From: Spirirestis rafaelensis WJT71-NPBG6
Lineage (GTDB): Bacteria > Cyanobacteriota > Cyanobacteriia > Cyanobacteriales > Nostocaceae
DNA length: 64,000 nucleotides
Reading direction: 5' to 3'
Assembly (NCBI GenBank): GCA_019359015.1
Contig: JAHHID010000008.1
Span: 1 to 64,000, forward strand
The notes below the pieces were generated by a model. It did not search any database and was not told where the DNA came from. It worked only from the letters and a program-made list of their open reading frames with translations. Shown piece after piece: positions 26,536 through 33,787 of this stretch. The translations under genes were made by a program, and so were the position numbers. How positions within the stretch are numbered: position 1 is the first letter of the stretch; each line of letters opens with the position of its first letter.

Positions 26536-27063
26536 TCAGCATTCAGTACTGAATTTATCTGATTGCCATTCCCCACGAGAAACAGCATAATATATTACAT
26601 CTACGCCGTAGTGATGAGCATTTTTTTCGTACTTCATACCGACTTTCTCAATCACGCACACAGAAGCGATATTTTCCGGTTTAGCGATCGCTACTATCCG
26701 CTCTAACTTTACTTCCTCAAAGCCATATTTCAAAGTCGCTTTTGATGGTTCTGTTGCCAATCCCATATTCCAGTAGGATTTATCGAACACATAACCAAGT
26801 TCAACTTCAGAGGTATTGTCTAAAAAACCCAATCCACAACGACCAATTATTTTACTGCTTTGTTTATCGATTACTGCCCACATCCCGAAGTTGTGTTCTT
26901 GCCAGTGTTGGATATCTTTAGATAAGCTTGCCTGAGTTTGTTCTTTGGTTCTAGGCGAAAGATACTTCATAACTTCTGGATCAGTGTAAAGACGAAATAA
27001 ATCGTCAAAATCCTCTGCGGTGAAGTGTCTAAATTTTAGCTGTACAGTTTCAATCTCTGGCAT
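26536..27063 (-). CDS. GNAT-family acetyltransferase (RimJ/RimL type)
   Basis: N-acetyltransferase of 175 aa. The Acetyltransf_3-like fold is visible: LKFRHFTAEDFDDLFRLYTD at the start, VMKYLSPRTKEQT, IGRCGLGFLDNTSEVELGYV, then motif A region YWNMGLATEPSKATLKYGFE and LERIVAIAKPENIASVCVIE. The last two blocks bind acetyl-CoA. The usual R/Q-x-x-G-x-G/A is read here as N-M-G-L-A-T-E. Substrate cannot be deduced; relatives act on ribosomal proteins or small amines. It stands alone between a miniature element and an ABC exporter. Confidence 0.85.
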   Translation of the reverse strand: MPEIETVQLKFRHFTAEDFDDLFRLYTDPEVMKYLSPRTKEQTQASLSKDIQHWQEHNFGMWAVIDKQSSKIIGRCGLGFLDNTSEVELGYVFDKSYWNMGLATEPSKATLKYGFEEVKLERIVAIAKPENIASVCVIEKVGMKYEKNAHHYGVDVIYYAVSRGEWQSDKFSTEC

Positions 27064-27142
27064 GGTGTCGCGGTATGATTATTAACGCTAGATTAATAAA
27101 GTTTCTTTCTCTGATTGTAAAAATTTATATAATGCTCTAACT

Positions 27143-29026
27143 ATGAGCAATACCAAACCGCTAAAAAAATCTTATACAGGGAACCGTCGGCGTGAAAATG
27201 ACTGGCGGTTATTTTTGCGTTTAGTACCCTATGCGCGAAAACGTGGACGACTCCTAGGGCTTTCGATGTTGTTACTCGTGCCGATCGCTGTCGCCGGTGC
27301 GATACAACCTTTGCTAATTGGACAAGCCATATCCCTAATTCGCTCGGAACCAAGCACTTACGAGTTTTTCCGAAATCGCCCTTTAATGCAAGGGCTAAAT
27401 ATCATTGAAGCATTGTTGCTCTTAACGGTGAGCATCAACCTGATATTTACAGGTTTTCAGGGTTATCTGGTACAGAAGCTCGGACAAGAAATCACCGCCG
27501 AAATTCGCCGGGATTTATTCGATCATGTTACATCTTTGGCGGTACGTTTTTTTGACCGGACACCTGTTGGTAAATTAATTACCAGACTCACCAGCGATGT
27601 GGAAGTGTTAGGCGATGTCTTTTCGACTGGGGCGATCGGCATTGTCTCAGATATGTTTTCCATGCTGGTGATTCTCAGTTTTATGTTTTCTATTCAGTGG
27701 GAACTGGCTTTGTTACTGCTGTTGATGCTGGTACCAATCACCTGGTTAATTATTTTCTTTCAGCAACAGTTTCGTAAAGCTAATTATAAAGTGCGGGAAG
27801 AACTTTCTGTTCTTAATTCCCAACTGCAAGAAAATATTACCGGCATTAATGTAGTACAGTTATTCCGGCGGGAAAAATTTAACGCCCAATTGTTTCGCAA
27901 TACAAACCAAGATTACGTCAAGGAAGTCGATCAAACCATCTTTTTTGATTCAGCAGTTTCCGCTACATTGGAATGGATTTCTTTAGTAGCGATCGCAGCT
28001 GTTTTATCGCTAGGCGGTTTGTTGTTACTAAATAAACAGTTGACTTTTGGGACATTATCTGCATTTATTTTGTATGCCCAGCGATTGTTCGATCCTTTGC
28101 GGCAATTTGCGGAAAAATTCACAACAATTCAAGCTGGTTTTACTGCGATTGAGCGGGTTAGCGATATTTTAGATGAACCGATAGAAATACGCGATCGCAC
28201 CAATCCGCGATACTCGTTTTTAGATTCAGAATTCGGCTATATCGACGATATCGTAGATAACTTAAATCCTCAAACAGCAAATGGTAAGTCTGCAAGAGGA
28301 GAAATCCGCTTTGAACACGTTTGGTTTGCTTATAAAGACGATGAATATGTCATTAAAGACTTAGACTTTACCATTCATCCAGGTGAGAAAATAGCATTAG
28401 TTGGTCCCACCGGTGCGGGTAAAAGTTCGATTATCCGTCTTTTGTGTCGTCTCTACGAACCCAGCAAAGGACGCATTTTAATAGATGGTGTAGATATTCG
28501 CGAAGTACCTCAAGCAGAACTGCGACGGTACATGGCAGTAATTTTGCAAGAAGGCTTTTTGTTTGCAGGTGATGTTAAAAGCAATATCACTTTAGGAGAC
28601 AGCTACACCTTTGAGCAAATTCAACAAGCAGCACAAAAAACAAACATTGACGAATTTATTGAAAATCTCCCCCAAGGTTATGATACCCAGCTTAGGGAGA
28701 GAGGTACAAATCTATCGAGCGGACAAAAGCAACTTTTAGCCTTTGCACGAGCAGCAATTCGCAATCCGCAAATTTTGGTACTAGATGAAGCAACCGCTAG
28801 TTTAGATGTAGGCACAGAAGCTTTAATTCAACAAGCATTAAATCAGCTTTTACTTGAACGTACTGCGATTATTATTGCTCACCGTCTGTCTACGATTCGC
28901 AATGTAGATCGAATTTTTGTATTGAAGCGAGGAGAATTAATAGAACAGGGAAGTCATGAAGAGTTGCTGCAACAACAAGGACTTTATGCCACTTTGCACA
29001 ACTTACAAATGTTAGGGACTACTTAA
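27143..29026 (+). CDS. ABC exporter half-transporter, MsbA/lipid A exporter type
   Basis: Fused membrane-ATPase half-transporter, 627 aa, expected to act as a homodimer. Six membrane helices span about residues 30-330 (ABC_membrane domain; RRDLFDHVTSLAVRFFDRTP is a coupling helix). The nucleotide-binding domain has Walker A GPTGAGKSS, signature LSSGQKQLLAFARA, Walker B ILVLDEATASLD and the H-loop IIAHRLST. A 20-residue basic N-terminus precedes the first helix. A short insertion (EFGYIDDIVDNLNPQTANGK) separates the domains. Substrate unknown; lipid or drug export is typical of the family. Single gene. Confidence 0.92.
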   Translation: MSNTKPLKKSYTGNRRRENDWRLFLRLVPYARKRGRLLGLSMLLLVPIAVAGAIQPLLIGQAISLIRSEPSTYEFFRNRPLMQGLNIIEALLLLTVSINLIFTGFQGYLVQKLGQEITAEIRRDLFDHVTSLAVRFFDRTPVGKLITRLTSDVEVLGDVFSTGAIGIVSDMFSMLVILSFMFSIQWELALLLLLMLVPITWLIIFFQQQFRKANYKVREELSVLNSQLQENITGINVVQLFRREKFNAQLFRNTNQDYVKEVDQTIFFDSAVSATLEWISLVAIAAVLSLGGLLLLNKQLTFGTLSAFILYAQRLFDPLRQFAEKFTTIQAGFTAIERVSDILDEPIEIRDRTNPRYSFLDSEFGYIDDIVDNLNPQTANGKSARGEIRFEHVWFAYKDDEYVIKDLDFTIHPGEKIALVGPTGAGKSSIIRLLCRLYEPSKGRILIDGVDIREVPQAELRRYMAVILQEGFLFAGDVKSNITLGDSYTFEQIQQAAQKTNIDEFIENLPQGYDTQLRERGTNLSSGQKQLLAFARAAIRNPQILVLDEATASLDVGTEALIQQALNQLLLERTAIIIAHRLSTIRNVDRIFVLKRGELIEQGSHEELLQQQGLYATLHNLQMLGTT

Positions 29027-29158
29027 TTACCTATTCGTAGTAAGTGCTAAAGCGCTTACTACGTTAAATGCAAAAATTTTAATATTAATTAGACGAACTA
29101 GTAATTTAATTTACAAGCTCTGATAATTTGTGGTAGATGAAAACCCTTGGACTATACA

Positions 29159-30148
29159 TTACCTGCTTCGTAAGGCACAATAAGCTGGAACCTTACTAGC
29201 AACAAGATTGAGGCTAGTTACAGCATATTTGGTAAACGCTGACTTTTTCGTAGCATTGCAAGAACTCTTCATCTCCTTACTTTTAATTTCGTCTTTGACA
29301 AGTCGAGCCTGATAAGTGTAGAGACAACCAGACGGTTTTTCAAAATTTAGCTCTGCTTCAATCGTACAATTATCTAAGCTTTGCTTAATGATTTTGCCTG
29401 CCACTTTGTAGTTAAACCAATCCCATCCGTGGCGAAGAATTAGTTCTCTTTCCATAACTTGGATGGCAGGTGGCAAAATTCCCCAGCCTCGATAGACTTT
29501 ATTTAAGCAATTAATATCGCCACTCCGCGTCAAAATCGACTTGAATGACTCTTGATCTAGCGCACCGTAATATCTTCCTTCTGGTAAGTCTATAGCTGTT
29601 GGTGCAAATCTATGTCCACCAAAGTGGCTTGATTTCCAAATCCGCACGTCATCCAAACCTAAACCAGAAATAGTAGCGTCTGCATGATAGTAAAACGGAT
29701 TGCCATATCTAGCACAACACATATCATGGCTACCGTGCGTACACACTAAAATATCTCTGGTTGCACTTGTTTTTACTTCATAGTCAAGAGTTCTACCCGA
29801 TAACCATTTTCTGATAGTAGGTGCTGCTTGCTCAATATTTGGCAGTTTAAACTCTTGTTTGCGATATCCATTGGCAAGACCTTCTTGTTGATGATAAATC
29901 AACAAAGTAGTGTGGTCTATTTTGTGTGATTCATTATTAGCAATCAAGAGAAATCTTATCGACTGCTTAGTCCGCTTCACCTCTTCTACTAAAACTTTTA
30001 GACTATTTGGCACCCATCTGGAATTCAAGGCTTCGGAATGCCAAGGGGGAGGACACTCTATTAAAACATAAGTTTGGCAGTTGGTGGCGCTACCAATAAC
30101 ATCCTCTCCTACTTCTTTTGAATGGTCGGAACAAAATAAATGAGTCAT
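29159..30148 (-). CDS. Sucraseferredoxin-like protein (thioredoxin-fold [2Fe-2S] type)
   Basis: Protein of 329 aa of the Suc_Fer-like family. Recognisable blocks are VLIECPPPWHSEALNSRWVP, ILVCTHGSHDMCCARYGNPF and IWKSSHFGGHRFAPTAIDLP followed by EGRYYGAL. The C-THGSHD-CC cysteines and the HFGGHRFAPT His residues are the conserved putative [2Fe-2S] ligands of this thioredoxin-like ferredoxin family. The C-terminal 45 residues are basic and divergent. It is cytoplasmic and stands alone; its physiological role is not established in bacteria. Confidence 0.88.
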   Translation of the reverse strand: MTHLFCSDHSKEVGEDVIGSATNCQTYVLIECPPPWHSEALNSRWVPNSLKVLVEEVKRTKQSIRFLLIANNESHKIDHTTLLIYHQQEGLANGYRKQEFKLPNIEQAAPTIRKWLSGRTLDYEVKTSATRDILVCTHGSHDMCCARYGNPFYYHADATISGLGLDDVRIWKSSHFGGHRFAPTAIDLPEGRYYGALDQESFKSILTRSGDINCLNKVYRGWGILPPAIQVMERELILRHGWDWFNYKVAGKIIKQSLDNCTIEAELNFEKPSGCLYTYQARLVKDEIKSKEMKSSCNATKKSAFTKYAVTSLNLVASKVPAYCALRSR

Positions 30149-30436
30149 CTACCTGTACTGAGTTGTGTATTTTATAGATAAGTTTTGTCTTTATAAAATT
30201 GCAATTTTCACTACCAAATCTTCCTATTAATAATCTTTTTCACTGCTCATCAAAAGGAAACTGCTGCCTTTGATACCAAGCAAGACAATGAAGGAAAGAT
30301 ATATATTCCGCACCTCAAACCTGGTAGCAACTTTATAACATCATTTCTAGGAAATGTCTCTTTTTTGAAGATATTTTCTCCAAAAGAGCTAGGCATACAT
30401 TTAATAGATATTTTCACAAACTGCAATGTTTATTTT

Positions 30437-31048
30437 CTACACAATGCTATCTGGCAGTTCCGGAATTTTTAATGGCAGAAAGTTTGATATAAACTTTGTT
30501 ACACTGCCGAAGCAAAATATATTCAACTTAGCCTGATAATCCAGACAGTATCTAGCTTTCAGCTTACTGAAGCTATCGAGAGATTTGTGATAATTATCAC
30601 AAACAATTCTAAAAACAACGCTTTTATTTAAATTTTCTCTTAATCTATGAATATAATTTACTACAACATTTGTCTCTACACCTAAAGGTATATTCTTACG
30701 CCACGCTAATAAAATAAAATGCTTAATTAGCTTTGCTAAAAAGTCAATACCAATTTGCCAAGATGCTTGTAAAGTTAAATGAACGCTTAGTTGATTAAGA
30801 GCGATCGCGTAATTCCAATCACCTTTTTTAGACAACTCAATGAAATTGTTATTTACACTTTCATCCCCAAATTTTTTATCTAATCCCAAGCGCTGCTCTC
30901 GGTACTTTAACTGATAGAAATTGAAAATATTTGTAAAGTTTTCGCAAAAAAATACTGCTTTTCTTGCTCCGGAATTCTTTAACAATTCTTCAAGACTATA
31001 TGGTTTTAATATTTTCTTTAGTAAGAACATATTGCCAAATATTCTCAA
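30437..31048 (-). CDS. Hypothetical protein, 203 aa
   Basis: I do not recognise it. The protein is basic and rich in Asn, Lys and Phe, with a helical look (LNQLSVHLTLQASWQIGIDF; AKLIKHFILLAWRKNI; VVNYIHRLRENLNKSVVFRI) and no signal peptide. An alternative start is ATG 31030 (MFLLKKILKPYS). The gene is more AT-rich than its neighbours and lies in an AT-rich zone with long non-coding flanks, so recent acquisition or an orphan gene is possible. The long uninterrupted frame supports coding. Confidence 0.55.
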   Translation of the reverse strand: MRIFGNMFLLKKILKPYSLEELLKNSGARKAVFFCENFTNIFNFYQLKYREQRLGLDKKFGDESVNNNFIELSKKGDWNYAIALNQLSVHLTLQASWQIGIDFLAKLIKHFILLAWRKNIPLGVETNVVVNYIHRLRENLNKSVVFRIVCDNYHKSLDSFSKLKARYCLDYQAKLNIFCFGSVTKFISNFLPLKIPELPDSIV

Positions 31049-31524
31049 TAAAATATAAAAAAAATAAATCGCGTTGGTTTAACTCGTTGGCATCTCACCC
31101 CCAGATTACAGCAAAAGTTTCAGGCGGGGATCTGACTTGACTGTAACTGAAGTCAATAATAAAAGCAAGTATTGGATAACATTTATGATTTTTGCTTGGC
31201 TTACAAATCCCCAAAAGCCTGTCAAATCAAGGTTTTATGCTTTTTTATAGCGTAAAAAAGTTACAAAAGTAACCATTACTCCTATCTATATAATAGATAA
31301 ATTTTCTCAAAAATAACATGTTGTTCAGAGCAATGAATGCACTTCTTGCGAAACGTTGAAAAGAGTATACTCCTGTATCTCTTACGCAGTCCCACAACGG
31401 GAGAGCCAGTCACCTGGGCTAGTGAAACCAGGAAAATTAATTGTGCTGGACTCACCAGTCCCTAGTCCCCCAACGGCAGAGCCAGTCGCTAGTATGATGG
31501 AGAAAATAGACGTGATTTGTAGGT
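31049..31524. other. Non-coding region with dispersed repeat
   Basis: AT-rich spacer. From about 31376 to 31495 it carries a Nostocales-type repeat with the recurring phrase CAACGG(G)AGAGCCAGT (two copies, near 31396 and 31470). A short frame across it (31356-31565) is repeat-derived and not considered a gene. Promoter for the next gene is presumably in the last 100 bp. Confidence 0.6.
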
Positions 31525-32319
31525 ATGGCTGTTGCCTCTTTCTGCTTTCATGCAGAATTGAATGATTTTTTACCACGCTATAAAAAGCAAGTAATAATAG
31601 CTCATTCTTTTGGTGAGAGAGCTTCAATAAAAGACATGATTGAGGCTTTAGGTGTGCCTCATACTGAAGTTGATTGTATTGAAGTTAATGCTAAGTTTGT
31701 TGATTTTTCTTACATTGTTCAGGATGGAGACACTATCAACGTCTATCCAATTTCGGCTAAATTTGATATTACACCAACGGTCTCTATTAGACCTAAACCG
31801 CTGAGTGTCATCCGCTTTGTTTTAGATATTCATTTAGGGAAGCTGGCGACATCTTTGCGGCTATTAGGTTTTGACACTTTATACCGCAATGACTATGACG
31901 ATCAAGAATTAGCCAAGATTTCTAGCAGCCAATCACGCATTCTCTTAACTCGTGATAAGGGTTTATTGATGCGGAGTTTGGTCACACACGGATATTATGT
32001 CAGAAGCACTAATCCTCAACAGCAAATTGTCGAAGTATTGCAACGCTTCGACTTATTTAAAGTAGTATCGCCTTTTGAAAGATGTTTACGCTGCAATGGG
32101 TTGTTAACACCCGTGGCGAAGGAATCTGTAATTAATGAATTACCAGAAACTGTGCGTTCGCGCAGCGTCTCCGCAGGAGAATCGCAAAATCATGAGTTTC
32201 ATCGTTGCCAAAATTGCGCTCAAATTTATTGGCAAGGAACTCATTATGAACGTTTGCAACAGTTTATTGAGCAAGTACTTGACTCAAAGAGAAGTGATTC
32301 AATAAGTGAAAATTATTGA
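31525..32319 (+). CDS. Ubiquitin-fold + Mut7-C RNase domain protein
   Basis: Protein of 264 aa. Residues 1-80 form a ubiquitin-like (Ub-Mut7C) domain (FCFHAELNDFLPRYKKQ ... VQDGDTINVYPI). Residues about 95-250 are a Mut7-C domain, a PIN-like nuclease fold (DIHLGKLATSLRLLGFDTLY; SQSRILLTRDKGLLMRSL) ending in a four-Cys zinc ribbon (CLRCNGLL and CQNCAQIYW). The linker between the ribbon halves has a TVRSRSVSAGESQ segment encoded by a short dispersed repeat (32150-32185), probably an in-frame insertion. ATG 31525 fits the domain start. It is probably an RNA nuclease, of unknown target. Confidence 0.9.
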   Translation: MAVASFCFHAELNDFLPRYKKQVIIAHSFGERASIKDMIEALGVPHTEVDCIEVNAKFVDFSYIVQDGDTINVYPISAKFDITPTVSIRPKPLSVIRFVLDIHLGKLATSLRLLGFDTLYRNDYDDQELAKISSSQSRILLTRDKGLLMRSLVTHGYYVRSTNPQQQIVEVLQRFDLFKVVSPFERCLRCNGLLTPVAKESVINELPETVRSRSVSAGESQNHEFHRCQNCAQIYWQGTHYERLQQFIEQVLDSKRSDSISENY

Positions 32320-32555
32320 TTTTGAGATGCTATGATACCCCCTCCCGGAATATGTGCTGTTATGATTTGATGCTCTCCAAGATTTTCGGGGTTTTCTTGC
32401 TCATGAATTAAATCGTCAAGGCTTGGATCTTTCTCGCTTTGTTCACTCACTTCGTCGGCTTCAATTGGATCTACCTCTTTATCTAAATTGATAGAGCGAG
32501 GGGGTACTTTGGCGCTAGCCACATCGAAGAATGGTTTGGGTTTATCAGAAGTCAT
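32313..32555 (-). CDS. Small acidic hypothetical protein, 80 aa
   Basis: Strongly acidic, probably disordered protein (EVDPIEADEVSEQSEKDPSL is typical) with Pro/Gly at the C-terminus (HIPGGGIIASQNQ). It overlaps the Mut7-C gene tail by 7 bp in convergent orientation. There is no recognisable family. The ATG at 32555 and consistent codon use make it plausible as a small cyanobacterial protein. Confidence 0.5.
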   Translation of the reverse strand: MTSDKPKPFFDVASAKVPPRSINLDKEVDPIEADEVSEQSEKDPSLDDLIHEQENPENLGEHQIITAHIPGGGIIASQNQ

Positions 32556-32651
32556 AAGTTGCTAAAAAACACTATTTACTTTAGTGTTTGTCATATCTAG
32601 ATAACAAACATCTTTCTTGAGAGTGATGGTATGGGAGGAGCGTAAAAGACT

Positions 32652-32983
32652 GTGACATTAATTTTAGCGCTCGATTTTGGTGGAACTAAACTGGCAGCGG
32701 CGATCGCAAATCTGGGTTCTCGGCAATGGTTGCGTTATGAACGTTGCCTGTCACCAGAGAATGCGAATGCTAGCACTGATTTAGAAATTATGCGATCGCT
32801 TATTTATTCCCTTTTACAAGAAGCTAAACCAGCTGCTATTGGTGTCAGCTTTGGGGGACAAGTTGACGCAACTACAGGAACGGTGCGACTATCTCATCAT
32901 GTATCTGGATGGGAAAATATTCGCTGGCTGATGATGCACCGCTTTGGGGTGCGGTAGCGTTGGCGCAAGAAGCCTTACACTAA
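32652..32983 (+). pseudogene. ROK-family sugar kinase with its middle deleted
   Basis: A GTG-started frame encodes the N-terminal third of a ROK kinase: LILALDFGGTKLAAAIANLG (ATP-binding), AIGVSFGGQVDATTGTVRLS and HHVSGWENIRW. It then stops at 32957. Reading one frame over, DDAPLWGAVALAQEALH (32932-32983) is the normal ROK C-terminal end. About 200 central residues, including the ROK zinc-binding motif and catalytic region, are gone, and the junction is out of frame. It is non-functional. Confidence 0.85.
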
Positions 32984-33034
32984 CTTTGTGTTTTTCCATT
33001 TGCATATAAAGAAGTAGAAAAAGGGTTGATGGGA

Positions 33035-33150
33035 GAGTGCAATACTCCGCAGGAGTGGTCTTCTCTTTGAGACGCTACGCGAACGACCATCGCATTTGTG
33101 ATGTTGGGATTTGTGCGATCGCATTACATACAAAAAACATGCGATCGCCT
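33035..33150. repeat. HIP1-rich dispersed repeat cluster
   Basis: Contains ACTCCGCAGGAGT, GAGACGCTACGCGAACG and two CGATCGC sites (near 33116 and 33142), the same vocabulary as the insert inside the Mut7-C gene. It lies between two broken genes. Confidence 0.6.
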
Positions 33151-33264
33151 TCATTATGAGCAATGGTTAAGCCGTTGATTTTCTTTTTGTTACGTTAATA
33201 TCTCAAATATATGCTGGCAACGCTATAGCATTTTTTAAGTCCTTCTAATGTCTGAGGAGCGGAA

Positions 33265-33615
33265 GTGGTTGACTGGAAGGCATATCTAGAATCAATCTGC
33301 GAGAAATACGCTCAATGGTGGGATACTTACACGCTAACGAATGTTGTGGGTAATAAGTATGACCAAAAGGTGAGAAAATCCCTATTGTTAGATTTACAGG
33401 CGATCGCATTTAAACCAGAGAGAGAACAAGTTGTAGAAGCAAGGGAAGAAAGGGAAGTTTTCAATGTTCTGGAAGGATTGCGGAAATATGCACCGGAACA
33501 CGTACTTTTAACTGGTCGTCCGGGTTCAGGAAAATCAACTGCTTTGGTGCGGTTATTGTTGGAAGAAGCAGAAAAGACCTCTCCCCAAACCCCTCTCCGA
33601 CACAGAGGGGCTTAA
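33265..33615 (+). pseudogene. N-terminal fragment of a NACHT NTPase gene
   Basis: Starts with GTG after GAGGAG (5-nt spacing). It encodes VDWKAYLESICEKYAQWWD, typical of cyanobacterial NACHT proteins, up to Walker A HVLLTGRPGSGKSTALVRL, then drifts into a repeat (SPQTPLRHRGA) and stops. The matching downstream part resumes at about 33671 in another frame (LDGKTEFLVAIPRQQAEEIF). Between them roughly 300 residues of the NACHT module (Walker B, sensors, winged helix) are missing and replaced by a CCCCTCT/AGAGGGG hairpin repeat plus a CTGTCATTCTGAGCG repeat (33582-33667). It should be read with 33788-35959 as one broken gene. Confidence 0.85.
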
Positions 33616-33667
33616 GAATGCTCCCCATTCTGTCATTCTGAGCGGAACGAAGTGCAGCGAAGAATCT
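33582..33667. repeat. Dispersed repeat at the NACHT deletion junction
   Basis: CCTCTCCCCAAACCCCTCTCC with hairpin arms CCCCTCT (33590-33596) and AGAGGGG (33604-33610), followed by CTGTCATTCTGAGCGGAACG. Both parts resemble repeats common in Nostocales spacers. They mark where the coding sequence was replaced. Confidence 0.65.
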
Positions 33668-33787
33668 CACAAACTTGATGGCAAAACCGAATTTCTCGTT
33701 GCCATACCCCGACAGCAAGCGGAGGAAATATTCACAGAATATCTGGAAGGTAAAGTTAATTGTGCCGCAGATTGTGCCATTTCTTGG

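Noticed and set aside
31356-31565. 69-codon ORF upstream of the Mut7-C gene
   Set aside because: Encoded by CAACGG-AGAGCCAGT dispersed repeats and overlaps the better-supported gene start.
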